DNA from: Polynucleobacter meluiroseus
GTDB taxonomy: Bacteria > Pseudomonadota > Gammaproteobacteria > Burkholderiales > Burkholderiaceae
Reading direction: 5' to 3'
NCBI GenBank assembly: GCA_945947155.1
Contig: CAMEXM010000007.1
Span: forward strand, 1 to 49,189
DNA: 49,189 bases
Position numbers and translations under genes: made by a program. The notes under the pieces were generated by a model. That model saw only the letters and a program-made list of their open reading frames with translations, did no database searches and was not told where the DNA came from. This document shows, one piece after another, positions 8,755-17,731 of this stretch; the first letter of the stretch is position 1, and every line of letters begins with the position of its first letter.

Positions 8755-10646
8755 TGGGATTTATCCGCCTTCCACCAGTTCAATAAAATCCAGGATTCGG
8801 CGGTGTAATACAGGGGTGGCTCAGGGTAACGCATCTCTTTCCGAAAGGCTACACGGTGCGTTGGGTTGTACCACTGGGGAATCACATAGTAACTGTTCCA
8901 TAGCACCCGATCGAGTGCACGCGTAGCAGTTTGCAGCTGTGCGCGCGTCTCTGCACGGACAATGGCATCGATCAAGGCATCGACTGCCGGCGAGCGAACG
9001 CCAATCACGTTATCCGATCCTTTTTCTTCGGCGGCTTTGCTGCCAAAGCGATCGTATAACTCGTTCCCAGGACTTTGCGAATCAGGAAAACGAATCGTAG
9101 TCATATCAAAGTCGTATTCATCCATGCGCTTTTGATGCAAGGCGAAATCGCTGGTGCGTACATCTACCTTGATGCCTAATTTTTCTAGGTTACGCACATA
9201 CGATGAGATTACCCGCAAAAAGAAAGGGCCATCTTCAACCATCTCAAAGCGAAATGGCTCACCTTTAGCATTACGCAAGGCGCCATCGCGGTATGTCCAA
9301 CCCGCTTGCGCCAATAAGTCACGCGCTTTAAGTAAATTTTGGCGCAGGCTACTCGGTTCTACTGTTGTAGGGGGCGGCGGCATCGGCATAAACACGGCAT
9401 CGGGGACTGATTGGGGGTACTGCGCCTTGAGTTTTTGCAATAGCTTTAACTCATCCCCCTCGGGTTTGGCTGGCCCATCAAAATTAGCGCTGAGGTCGCT
9501 ATTCATAAAGTAACTGCTGATACGGCCATATTGATCGTAAAACAGTTGGCGATTGAGCCACTGAAAATCCAGCGCATAACCCAGCGCCTGTCGCACGCGC
9601 TCATCCTGAAATAAAGGTCTGCGAATATTGACCGCAAAACCCTGCATGCCAGCGCCATTGTGATTAATAAATTCTTTTTTCAATAAGGTACCGTTATTAA
9701 ATTTAGGTCCAACATAACTCTTCGCCCAATTTTTAGCGCGGTACTCGACCAAGGCATCAAACTCACCCGCCTTGAATGCCTCTAAGCGCACTGCGTCGTC
9801 GGCATACAGTTTGTAATGTATGCGATCGAAATTAAAAAAGCCGACCCGGACATTCACAGTTTTGCCATCGCGATTACCCCAGTAGTTTGGATTGCGCTTG
9901 TACACCATCGTCTTACCAGCACGATAGGACTCAATCACATAGGGGCCACTGCCAATCGGATGTTCAAACGCCAACTTATCAAACGGAGTGATCGTGCCAT
10001 CGGGCTTTTTGCCCCACGCGCGCGAGAAGATCGGCAACCCACCCACCATCACTGGCAACTCGCTATTGGGCTCTTTAAAGTCAAAACGAATCACGCGCTC
10101 CGACACCACAACGGCTTGCTTTACATCGGCATACACTGTTCTAAATTGCGGATTAGCTAATTTGCTCATCAAGGTGTCAAAGCTATGCTTAACGTCTGCA
10201 GCCAAAATAGGGGTGTCATCGGAAAAGCGGGCTTCAGGCCGAATCCGAAAGACGACCGACATCTTATCGGCTGCGACTGCAATGTCTTCTGCAATCAAAC
10301 CATAGGCGCTCGATACTTCATCGGCACTCCCCACTGCTAAGGACTCAAACATCAACTGGGAAACGCCAGGGGCCGTCACGCCACGCAAGGTAAATGGGTT
10401 GAACTTATCAAAACTGGTGCGGCGATCCGGATTAGGCAGGGTTAAAGTGCCGCCCCGGGGTGCATTAGGATTGACGTGATCAAAATGGGCAAAGCCATCG
10501 GCGTACTTGGGCTTGCCGTATTGGGCTATGCCTTGGGCTGCGTCTGCATCACCCATCATGCCGATTGCTGCCATTACCATAAGGGCTGCCATCCGGCCGG
10601 AATGTCTCCTGGCAAAAGGCATGAGTAAGGGCAAGTAGCGATCCAT
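8751..10646 (-). CDS. yejA: Periplasmic peptide-binding protein YejA
   Basis: This family 5 extracellular solute-binding protein delivers peptides to YejBE. I choose ATG 10646, giving 631 residues with a basic start, a hydrophobic segment and cleavage after an ADA motif near residue 36. The longer frame from 10673 only adds residues ahead of the signal. The mature domain begins GIAQYGKPKYADGF and includes the family RFSDDTPILAADV motif and the IGSGPYVI strand. The gene heads the yejABEF operon and diverges from fabI. Peptide specificity cannot be read from sequence. Confidence 0.92.
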   Translation of the reverse strand: MDRYLPLLMPFARRHSGRMAALMVMAAIGMMGDADAAQGIAQYGKPKYADGFAHFDHVNPNAPRGGTLTLPNPDRRTSFDKFNPFTLRGVTAPGVSQLMFESLAVGSADEVSSAYGLIAEDIAVAADKMSVVFRIRPEARFSDDTPILAADVKHSFDTLMSKLANPQFRTVYADVKQAVVVSERVIRFDFKEPNSELPVMVGGLPIFSRAWGKKPDGTITPFDKLAFEHPIGSGPYVIESYRAGKTMVYKRNPNYWGNRDGKTVNVRVGFFNFDRIHYKLYADDAVRLEAFKAGEFDALVEYRAKNWAKSYVGPKFNNGTLLKKEFINHNGAGMQGFAVNIRRPLFQDERVRQALGYALDFQWLNRQLFYDQYGRISSYFMNSDLSANFDGPAKPEGDELKLLQKLKAQYPQSVPDAVFMPMPPPPTTVEPSSLRQNLLKARDLLAQAGWTYRDGALRNAKGEPFRFEMVEDGPFFLRVISSYVRNLEKLGIKVDVRTSDFALHQKRMDEYDFDMTTIRFPDSQSPGNELYDRFGSKAAEEKGSDNVIGVRSPAVDALIDAIVRAETRAQLQTATRALDRVLWNSYYVIPQWYNPTHRVAFRKEMRYPEPPLYYTAESWILLNWWKADKSQ

Positions 10647-10654
10647 ATGCCACA

Positions 10655-10684
10655 ATTGTAGATAGCAAATCACATTTGAAGCAA
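10655..10684 (-). promoter_or_regulatory. Promoter of the yej operon
   Basis: On the minus strand TTGCTT (10684-10679), an 18-base spacer and TACAAT (10660-10655) lie just upstream of yejA. The -10 ends eight bases before ATG 10646, so any 5' leader would be a base or two. The -35 overlaps the fabI leader on the other strand. Confidence 0.5.
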
Positions 10685-10695
10685 AGGATCACATC

Positions 10696-11481
10696 ATGGG
10701 CTTTTTATCGGGCAAGCGGATTTTAATCACCGGCCTCCTTTCTAACCGCTCCATTGCCTATGGCATTGCCAAGGCCTGCCACCGTGAAGGGGCTGAATTG
10801 GCCTTTACCTATGTCGGCGATCGCTTCAAGGATCGTACGGTCGACTTCGCAAATGAATTCAATTCCAAGCTGATTTTTGACTGCGATGTAGGCAGCGATG
10901 AGCAAATTGCGGCCCTATTTACCGATCTGGCCAAAACCTGGCCTCAATTTGACGGCTTTGTGCATGCCATTGGCTTTGCTCCGCGTGAAGCCATTGCCGG
11001 TGACTTTTTAGACGGCCTGAGTCGCGAAGGTTTTAAGATTGCCCACGATATCTCGGCCTATAGCTTTCCGGCAATGGCAAAAGCGGCATTACCCATGCTC
11101 AAACCCAATGGTGCGCTACTGACCTTGACCTATTTAGGCTCGATGCGCAATGTGCCGAACTACAACACCATGGGATTAGCAAAAGCTTCCCTCGAGGCAT
11201 CGGTGCGCTACCTTGCTGGATCACTCGGGCCCAAAGGCATTCGGGTGAATGGCATTTCAGCAGGACCGATCAAAACCTTGGCTGCCTCTGGCATCAAAGG
11301 CTTTGGCAAAATTCTGAGCGCGGTCGAGGCCACTGCACCCCTGCGCCGCAATGTCTCGATTGATGATGTCGGCAATGCAGCGTCTTTCTTGATGTCGGAT
11401 CTAGCCAATGGCATTACTGCTGAAATCATTTACGTAGACAACGGCTTTAGCCAAGTCGTTGGTGGTATGGACGAGGCTTGA
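10696..11481 (+). CDS. fabI: Enoyl-ACP reductase (NADH) FabI
   Basis: FabI carries out the last reduction of each fatty-acid elongation cycle. The 261-residue short-chain dehydrogenase has the FabI cofactor loop [13 protein letters not shown] (residues 13-25). Its catalytic Tyr146, Tyr156 and Lys163 match E. coli numbering exactly, within [18 protein letters not shown] lies eight bases before the ATG. The gene overlaps the next gene, chrA. The fabI coding sequence appears complete, so it is probably the essential reductase; a second enoyl reductase elsewhere cannot be excluded. Confidence 0.97.
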   Translation: MGFLSGKRILITGLLSNRSIAYGIAKACHREGAELAFTYVGDRFKDRTVDFANEFNSKLIFDCDVGSDEQIAALFTDLAKTWPQFDGFVHAIGFAPREAIAGDFLDGLSREGFKIAHDISAYSFPAMAKAALPMLKPNGALLTLTYLGSMRNVPNYNTMGLAKASLEASVRYLAGSLGPKGIRVNGISAGPIKTLAASGIKGFGKILSAVEATAPLRRNVSIDDVGNAASFLMSDLANGITAEIIYVDNGFSQVVGGMDEA

Positions 11482-12797
11482 AGGTTCCGCTCACCGAGGC
11501 CCTGTGGTTTTGGACTAAGCTAGGCTTTATTAGCTTTGGTGGGCCCGCGGGTCAAATCGCAGTTCTGCATACGGAGTTAGTTGAAAAGCGCCGCTGGATT
11601 TCAGAACGGCGCTTTTTACATGCGCTGAACTATTGCATGCTGCTGCCCGGACCAGAGGCGCAGCAATTAGTTACTTACATCGGCTGGTTAATGCACCGCA
11701 GTGTTGGCGGTATTTTGGCCGGGGTCCTCTTCGTACTGCCTTCCTTATTGATCCTCATTGGCCTGGGCTGGGTCTATCTGACGTTTGGTCAGACCCCCTG
11801 GATCGCCGCCCTCTTTTTTGGCATCAAGCCTGCGGTAACTGCGATCGTCTTATATGCCGCTCTCAAGATTGGTCGGCGAGCACTTGCGCACCGCATCCTG
11901 TGGTTCATTAGCGGCCTCTCGTTTATTGCCATCTTTGTTTTTAATATTCCCTTTCCAATCATTGTGATCTGCGCCGCCCTGATGGGTGTTTGGGGCGGGA
12001 AAAAATACCCTGCTATTTTTAGCCCGAAGGCGCACACCATTGACACGTTTACTGCACAGGGAAGTGGCGATGCCATCATTGGCGATGGCACACCTACTCC
12101 AGTGCATGCCATTTTTAATCTTCGCAGCTCGCTGAAAAAGGGCGCTGTGGGTGCGCTGTTATGGACTCTGCCGATCACGCTTCTCATTCTCTTTTTTGGC
12201 TGGAAAGCCCTCTACCCCCAGCTGGCTTGGTTTTTCACCAAAGCTGCCTTGCTCACTTTTGGCGGTGCATACGCAGTACTGCCATATGTCTACCAAGGTG
12301 CAGTCGAACACTACCAGTGGGTCACCGCCAGTCAAATGATTGACGGTCTTGCTTTAGGAGAGGCCACACCCGGGCCGCTCATTATGGTGCTTGCGTTTGT
12401 TGCTTACATTGCAGGGCACGTACAAGCAACGTTCGGGCCAGATATGGCTTTTTGGAGCGGCGCTGTAGCGGCGTGCATTGCTACCTGGTTTACTTTTTTA
12501 CCGTCTTTCTTGTTCATCTTGATTGGCGGACCATTGATTGAGTCAACCCACGGCAAGTTAGGCTTTACTGCACCCCTGACCGCGATCACCGCTGCGGTGG
12601 TTGGCGTGATTGTGAACTTGGGTCTATTTTTTGCCTACCACGTATTCTTTCCTGCTGGCTTTGCCGGGACGGTATCAATACCATCGGTGTTAATTTGCGC
12701 AGCAGCGGCCATTGCTCTTATACGCTTTCAGCTGAGCATTATGACGGTCTTAGCTGGCGCCGCGTTTACTGGGCTTTTCTTGGGCTGGCTGGGATAA
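11478..12797 (+). CDS. chrA: Chromate/anion transporter ChrA, two-domain
   Basis: This CHR-superfamily inner-membrane protein of 439 residues is associated with chromate efflux. Two homologous CHR halves are visible. The first has [21 protein letters not shown] and LPGPEAQQL (residues 15-65). The second, from about residue 255, has [13 protein letters not shown] and GEATPGPLI. About ten hydrophobic segments are present. The start is TTG 11478, overlapping the fabI TGA, with GGACGAGG upstream; in-frame similarity begins directly at this codon. Coupling to fabI is unusual. Chromate as substrate is family knowledge, not shown here. Confidence 0.92.
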   Translation: MKVPLTEALWFWTKLGFISFGGPAGQIAVLHTELVEKRRWISERRFLHALNYCMLLPGPEAQQLVTYIGWLMHRSVGGILAGVLFVLPSLLILIGLGWVYLTFGQTPWIAALFFGIKPAVTAIVLYAALKIGRRALAHRILWFISGLSFIAIFVFNIPFPIIVICAALMGVWGGKKYPAIFSPKAHTIDTFTAQGSGDAIIGDGTPTPVHAIFNLRSSLKKGAVGALLWTLPITLLILFFGWKALYPQLAWFFTKAALLTFGGAYAVLPYVYQGAVEHYQWVTASQMIDGLALGEATPGPLIMVLAFVAYIAGHVQATFGPDMAFWSGAVAACIATWFTFLPSFLFILIGGPLIESTHGKLGFTAPLTAITAAVVGVIVNLGLFFAYHVFFPAGFAGTVSIPSVLICAAAAIALIRFQLSIMTVLAGAAFTGLFLGWLG

Positions 12798-12825
12798 AAG
12801 CGCATCAAAACTCGCTCGCCCATTG

Positions 12826-12831
12826 CATAAT
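12826..12831 (+). promoter_or_regulatory. Putative -10 element, leaderless start
   Basis: CATAAT ends six bases before ATG 12838. No convincing -35 is visible at 16-18 bases. An AGGG lies too close to the ATG to be a normal Shine-Dalgarno. The spacing matches other predicted leaderless starts in this window. Confidence 0.3.
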
Positions 12832-12837
12832 AGGGTG

Positions 12838-13713
12838 ATGCGAATCGAAGATCAAACCATTAAACACCTGCAGGAGTGGATTGGTAAATCCGAATCCATC
12901 CGCGATACCGTCACTGCTGCGCCAGTCAGAGCACTCTCAGCCACATTGGATCGACCCGACCCAATGCCAACGATGGGGACTTTCTTACCCGAGCTCTGGC
13001 ACTGGCTTTATTTTTTACCCCATGCCCGCCAATCGGAAATTGGACCTGATGGCCACCCCAAGCGCGGTGGTTTTTTACCGCCAGTACCGTTACCTCGCCG
13101 CATGTGGGCTGGCGGTCGACTTGAGTGGATTAAGCCGCTGGCAGTCGGCGATGCGATTGAACGCACTTCCACGATCCAATCGGTTACGCATAAATCGGGG
13201 CGTACAGGCGACTTAATCTTCGTACTAGTTCGCCATGAAATTAGCAATGCATCGGGCATTGCCTTGACGGAAGAGCACGACATTGTCTTCCGTGATGCAC
13301 CCGCACCCGATGACAAACCAGTTGCACCAAGCGCAGCGCCTACCGATGCCACTTGGACCAAGACCATCCATCCCGATGATGTCTTGCTATTTCGTTACTC
13401 CGCCCTTACCTTTAATGGTCATCGCATTCATTACGATCGGCGTTACGTTACGGAGGTGGAAGGCTATCCAGGCCTCATCGTCCATGGTCCTTTGATTGCA
13501 ACCCTTTTAGTTGACTTAGTACGCCAATCCATCCCAGGGTCTACATTAAAACGCTTTGAGTTTCGTGCAATCCGGCCGACCTTTGACATCAATCCCTTCT
13601 CTGTTTCAGCTACCCCAGACTTGGCGCTTGATCCCAGTGGTAAGACCATTCGGGTCTGGGCACAGGATCACGAAGGGTGGTTAACGATGCAAGCCACTGC
13701 AGTACTAAATTAA
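12838..13713 (+). CDS. FAS1-like/MaoC acyl-CoA hydratase
   Basis: This 291-residue double hot-dog protein belongs to the family that includes mesaconyl-C4-CoA hydratase and itaconyl-CoA hydratase. The N-terminal FAS1-like half carries MWAGGRLEW near residue 90. The C-terminal MaoC half carries the hydratase-2 signature, ALTFNGHRIHYD (about 190-201) with GYPGLIVHGPL after it, supplying the catalytic Asp/His pair. It opens a four-gene plus-strand cluster with MmgE/PrpD, a CitE-like lyase and a Bug binding protein. A C5 dicarboxyl-CoA such as itaconyl-CoA or mesaconyl-CoA is the inferred substrate. Confidence 0.85.
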   Translation: MRIEDQTIKHLQEWIGKSESIRDTVTAAPVRALSATLDRPDPMPTMGTFLPELWHWLYFLPHARQSEIGPDGHPKRGGFLPPVPLPRRMWAGGRLEWIKPLAVGDAIERTSTIQSVTHKSGRTGDLIFVLVRHEISNASGIALTEEHDIVFRDAPAPDDKPVAPSAAPTDATWTKTIHPDDVLLFRYSALTFNGHRIHYDRRYVTEVEGYPGLIVHGPLIATLLVDLVRQSIPGSTLKRFEFRAIRPTFDINPFSVSATPDLALDPSGKTIRVWAQDHEGWLTMQATAVLN

Positions 13714-13714
13714 T

Positions 13715-15082
13715 ATGAGCGCGATTCATTACTCCAAGGTCTTAGCTGAATTTGCAGCAACACTCAAGCCAGCGGATATTCCAGAAGAGGTTATGCGCCG
13801 CGGCGAAGATTTGCTCGTGGATTGGTTTGGCTCTGCCGTTGCCGGTAAAGGCGCTGCCCCAGTCGAAATCCTGACCCGCTTTGCCGAACAAATGGGGCCA
13901 AGTAGCGGCCCATCGGAAATCTTGGTTCACCGCAGCAGCAGCAGTCCCTATTTAGCAGCAATGTCCAATGCAGCGGCATCGCATGTGGTTGAGCAAGACG
14001 ATTTACACAATAGCTCGGTATTTCATCCAGCAACCGTCGTATTCTCTCCTGCACTCGCTTGCGCTCAAGCACTGGGCCGCTCGGGCACTGAGTTTCTGAC
14101 GGCGGCAATAGCGGGTTATGAAGTCGGTATTCGCGTGGGTGAGTTTTTGGGTCGCTCGCACTACAAAATATTTCATACCACCGGCACTGCAGGCTCCTTA
14201 GCATCGGCTGCTGCGGTGGGTCACCTGTTAAAACTCAGTCCGGAGCAAATGCTGCATGCATTTGGCTCTGCCGGAACACAATCGGCTGGCCTTTGGGAGT
14301 TCTTGCGCGACGCTGCAGACTCGAAGCAACTGCACACCGCGCATGCCGCCGGAACGGGATTGATGGCGGCCTACTTGGCGCAGGGTGGATTTACTGGAGC
14401 GCAGCACATTCTGGAAGGCAAACAGGGCTTAGCCGCCGGAATGTCAAGCGATGCCGACCCGAATTGCTTGGTAGATCGCCTTGGTGCGCGTTGGGCTAGT
14501 GCGGAAACTAGTTTTAAGTACCATGCCTCTTGCCGTCATACCCACCCTGCTGCCGATGCGCTCTTGCATACAATGCAAACGAATCGCATTCAGGCGCAGG
14601 ACATTGATCGCATCATTACGCATGTTCATCAAGGGGCGATTGATGTCTTGGGTCCCGTTACCCATCCTGCCACTGTGCACCAATCAAAGTTCTCGATGGG
14701 CACGGTGCTAGCGATCATTGCGAATTATCAATTTGCGGGCCTCCAGGAATTTGCTGACCACTTTAGCGATCCTGAAATCGGCGCCTTGCGCGATCGGGTC
14801 ACGATGAAACTCGATCCTGAGATTGATGCGGCCTACCCCAAGCGTTGGATCGGTAAGGTAACCGTGATTCTGAAAGACGGGCGTCAATTGCATGGTCGTG
14901 TCGATGAGCCCAAGGGTGATCCTGGCAATACGCTATCGCGCGCTGAGATTACCGATAAGGCACTGCGCTTAGCGGCCTTCAGTGGCGGCGCTACCCCACT
15001 TGAAATGAACAGCGCCATCGATGCACTGTGGAATATCCGTAATCAAACCAAGGTCGGTTTTTTTCTTAGTCCACAAACATGA
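13715..15082 (+). CDS. MmgE/PrpD family protein
   Basis: The 455-residue protein has the MmgE/PrpD fold of 2-methylcitrate dehydratase and cis-aconitate decarboxylase. Visible family features are DWFGSAVAGKGA near 30, the HVVEQDDLHNSSVFHP region near 90, AGYEVGIRVGEFLG, FHTTGTAGSLASAAA and FKYHASCRHTHPAADA near 268. It starts one base after the upstream stop codon and overlaps the next gene by four bases. Members act on varied carboxylates and some are isomerases or decarboxylases. Next to a MaoC-type hydratase and a CitE-like lyase, a C5/C6 carboxylate is likely; the exact reaction is unknown. Confidence 0.85.
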   Translation: MSAIHYSKVLAEFAATLKPADIPEEVMRRGEDLLVDWFGSAVAGKGAAPVEILTRFAEQMGPSSGPSEILVHRSSSSPYLAAMSNAAASHVVEQDDLHNSSVFHPATVVFSPALACAQALGRSGTEFLTAAIAGYEVGIRVGEFLGRSHYKIFHTTGTAGSLASAAAVGHLLKLSPEQMLHAFGSAGTQSAGLWEFLRDAADSKQLHTAHAAGTGLMAAYLAQGGFTGAQHILEGKQGLAAGMSSDADPNCLVDRLGARWASAETSFKYHASCRHTHPAADALLHTMQTNRIQAQDIDRIITHVHQGAIDVLGPVTHPATVHQSKFSMGTVLAIIANYQFAGLQEFADHFSDPEIGALRDRVTMKLDPEIDAAYPKRWIGKVTVILKDGRQLHGRVDEPKGDPGNTLSRAEITDKALRLAAFSGGATPLEMNSAIDALWNIRNQTKVGFFLSPQT

Positions 15083-15933
15083 ATGCCATGAACCCGATTG
15101 ATAATCCCATTGGCTATGCCAGTACTTTTTTATTTGTTCCGGGTAATCGGCCCGAGCGATTTTCCAAAGCCCTGGGTAGCGGCGCCCATGCCATCATCAT
15201 TGATTTAGAAGATGCCGTAGCGGAAGAAGATAAAGCAGCGGCTCGCTCGGCCATTCAGAAAGCATGGCCTGGTTTTTCATCTGAGGAGCGCCAGCGTATT
15301 GTGATTCGTTCGAATGCACCCGGTACGCGCTTTTATGGCGAAGACTTAATGCTGGCAGAAGAACTTGATATCGCTTGCTTACTTATTCCCAAAAGTGAAT
15401 CGATTGACCAGATTAATGGTGCGGCAGAGGTCTTGCCCGCTACCGCCATCATCCCCATGATTGAAACCGCACGCGGTCTACAACAGATTGATGCAATCGC
15501 CAGTGCCCAGCAAGTGATTCGCCTGGCACTCGGCAACATTGATTTGCAAGCCGACCTTGGTATGGTGTGCGACGCACAAGAGACTGAATTACAAGTAGCG
15601 CGCTTTCAGCTAGTCTTGGCCTCACGCCTGGCCGAAATAGCCCCGCCCATAGATGGCGTCACCACCGCAACCGACGACATCGACCGCATTACTGCCGATG
15701 CACTGCGGGGAAAAAGGCTCGGCTTTGGAGCAAAACTCTGCATTCATCCAACACAAGTCCCCATCGTTTCTAAGGCATTTACACCCACCGAGGAGGAGTT
15801 AAGCTGGTCAAATCAGGTGATTGAAGCCGATAAAGCATCGAAAGGCGGGGTGGTTAAGCTAAACGGCCGTATGATTGATCGTCCCGTCGTTCTTTTGGCC
15901 AAACGTCTATTGGTGCTTGCTGGTAAACACTAA
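15079..15933 (+). CDS. CitE-like CoA-ester lyase (HpcH/HpaI family)
   Basis: This 284-residue TIM-barrel lyase resembles stand-alone CitE proteins, which split citramalyl-CoA or malyl-CoA type thioesters with Mg2+. FVPGNRPERF (about residues 15-24) provides a substrate Arg. IIDLEDAVAEEDK follows near 37, MIETARGL near 130 supplies a metal-binding Glu, and LGNIDLQADLG lies near 152. It overlaps the MmgE/PrpD gene by ATGA. With the upstream hydratase it could cleave (S)- or (R)-citramalyl-CoA to acetyl-CoA and pyruvate. That assignment is inference from the neighbours. Confidence 0.88.
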   Translation: MNAMNPIDNPIGYASTFLFVPGNRPERFSKALGSGAHAIIIDLEDAVAEEDKAAARSAIQKAWPGFSSEERQRIVIRSNAPGTRFYGEDLMLAEELDIACLLIPKSESIDQINGAAEVLPATAIIPMIETARGLQQIDAIASAQQVIRLALGNIDLQADLGMVCDAQETELQVARFQLVLASRLAEIAPPIDGVTTATDDIDRITADALRGKRLGFGAKLCIHPTQVPIVSKAFTPTEEELSWSNQVIEADKASKGGVVKLNGRMIDRPVVLLAKRLLVLAGKH

Positions 15934-15992
15934 TGCCCCGGTAGCTAACGGAAATGGCAAAATCACAGGGCATTAAAAAACTGGAGACCCCA

Positions 15993-16988
15993 ATGAAATT
16001 GAAGAAAACCGTACTAGCTGGATTTGCTGCCATCATCAGCGCCAGTGCATTAATTGGTAGCAATGTTGCTACTGCACAAAGTAAGTGGCCAGATAACAAG
16101 ACAGTCACCATGATTGTTCCGTTCGCGGCTGGCGGCCCAACTGATATCGTAGCTCGTTTGCTCGCTGTTCCGATGGGCAAGTCCTTGGGCACTACTGTAA
16201 TTGTTGAGAACGCTCCCGGTGCCGGCGGCACAGTGGCATCCGCTAAAGTAGCACGCGCTGCACCAGACGGTTACACCATTTATTTGCACCACATGGGTAT
16301 GGCTACTGCACAAGCGCTTTACGACAAGTTGCCATACGATCCGCTGGTTGATTTTGAGTACATCGGTCAAGTGGTTGATGTGCCTATGCTCCTTTTGGCA
16401 CGTAAAAATTTCCCGCCCAACAACTATAAAGAGCTCGAGGCTTATATCAAAGCCAATGGCAATAAAATAACCATGGGTAATGCTGGTCCTGGCGCGGTAT
16501 CGCAGTTGTGCGGTCTGATGTTCCAAAGCCGTTTGGGTGTACGCTTGACCAATATTCCTTACAAAGGCACTGGTCCCGCATTGACCGATTTAATGGGTGG
16601 TCAGATTGACTTGTTGTGCGATCAAACAACCCAAACAATCAGCGTTGTCAAAGACAATCGCGTCAAGGTATATGGCACCACAACACCGAAGCGTTTATCC
16701 GCACTACCAGATGTTCCAACCCTGGATCAAGCTGGCTTAAAAGGCTTTGAAGTGAAGGTATGGCATGGCATGTACACACCTAAGAATGTTCCACAGGCCA
16801 TTCAGACTCGACTCAATACTGCCCTCAAAACAGCCTTGAATGATCCGGATGTGAAGAAGCGTTTGGCTGACTCGAATATTGACGTTGTGTCAATGGACAA
16901 AGTCAGTGCGAACGGCCTCAAGACCCACCTCGATAACGAGATTAACAAATGGGGTCCTGTGATTCGTAAGGCGAATATTCCAGACTAA
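15993..16988 (+). CDS. Bug/TctC-type tricarboxylate-binding protein
   Basis: This is a periplasmic binding protein of the tripartite tricarboxylate transporter family, 331 residues. I choose ATG 15993 because GGAGA sits nine bases ahead and the protein then starts with a basic, hydrophobic signal peptide ending at a TAQ-S site near residue 29. Bug hallmarks are VPFAAGGPTDIVAR, the ENAPGAGG loop and PDGYTIYLH. No TctA/TctB permease is nearby. It ends the hydratase-lyase cluster and is followed by a strong terminator, suggesting it binds that pathway's substrate. Confidence 0.92.
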   Translation: MKLKKTVLAGFAAIISASALIGSNVATAQSKWPDNKTVTMIVPFAAGGPTDIVARLLAVPMGKSLGTTVIVENAPGAGGTVASAKVARAAPDGYTIYLHHMGMATAQALYDKLPYDPLVDFEYIGQVVDVPMLLLARKNFPPNNYKELEAYIKANGNKITMGNAGPGAVSQLCGLMFQSRLGVRLTNIPYKGTGPALTDLMGGQIDLLCDQTTQTISVVKDNRVKVYGTTTPKRLSALPDVPTLDQAGLKGFEVKVWHGMYTPKNVPQAIQTRLNTALKTALNDPDVKKRLADSNIDVVSMDKVSANGLKTHLDNEINKWGPVIRKANIPD

Positions 16989-17029
16989 GCATTTACATGG
17001 TCAGCGGATTTTTTTCGCGAAGTAAAAGC

Positions 17030-17060
17030 AAAAAACCAGCGATGCGTCGCTGGTTTTTTT
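17030..17060. terminator. Bidirectional Rho-independent terminator
   Basis: CCAGCGA (17036-17042), loop TGCG and TCGCTGG (17047-17053) form a perfect 7-bp stem. It is flanked by six A residues on the left and seven T residues on the right. It sits between the plus-strand Bug gene and the minus-strand membrane gene and can serve both. Confidence 0.92.
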
Positions 17061-17080
17061 ATGCCCATCCATTCCTTTGT

Positions 17081-17731
17081 TTAACCCTTACGAAAGAGAT
17101 ATCCCGTATGCGCCCGTGCGGCGCGCGCCCGCCAAGCAGATCGAATCAGTGAGCCAATGGCCCATACGCCTAAAAAGGGATCCAAGATGTAGTCCCATAG
17201 ATTGGTAGACTCATGCCATCCTGCCGCCCACGCCAAAATGGCCAGCCCTAAAATAATCGCGATGCGATTGGATCCAGCAAGTAACGCAAGCAAAGCCGTA
17301 GCAATCACCGCAGCCAATAAGGTGAATGAGTCATAGCCCCAAGCGTAGGGATCGAGCATGCTCACGCCCAAAGCAAGCGGATAAAAAATAATCGCCACCA
17401 AGGCAAACCAAACCTTCATAACTGGAGGTACATGGATTTCTTTTGGTGAAAAATAAGCCGTCCATAAAAGCAGCATCGAGGTGATGCTCAGCTCACCTGT
17501 AAAGCCCCGCACGTAAGCGGCCAGGGGCAACTCCAGTAGCGAGAACAGAGTGAACATCGGCCAGAACAAGAGGTTGGCCAGCACAAAACAAATGAGCGCC
17601 CGAAGCGTTACCATCCGCACAGTGCCTTCGTCTTTAAAAAATAGTGCCTGCGTAAGGCATGCCAATACGATTGCAGAACTGATTGCAATCTCCATTAGCG
17701 CAACGATTTGCATCACCGAGTTCGAAAGCAT
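17081..17731 (-). CDS. Membrane protein of unknown function
   Basis: I do not recognise a family. The 216-residue protein has about six hydrophobic segments: near residues 10-27, 40-65, 80-95, 105-125, 132-155 and 160-175. Its C-terminus is basic (SAWRARAARAH). There is no signal peptide and no obvious catalytic motif. Its ATG overlaps the TAA of the sialidase-fold gene, making it the last gene of a three-gene operon with a GT39 enzyme. A role in the same envelope glycan process is suggested by position only. Confidence 0.75.
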   Translation of the reverse strand: MLSNSVMQIVALMEIAISSAIVLACLTQALFFKDEGTVRMVTLRALICFVLANLLFWPMFTLFSLLELPLAAYVRGFTGELSITSMLLLWTAYFSPKEIHVPPVMKVWFALVAIIFYPLALGVSMLDPYAWGYDSFTLLAAVIATALLALLAGSNRIAIILGLAILAWAAGWHESTNLWDYILDPFLGVWAIGSLIRSAWRARAARAHTGYLFRKG

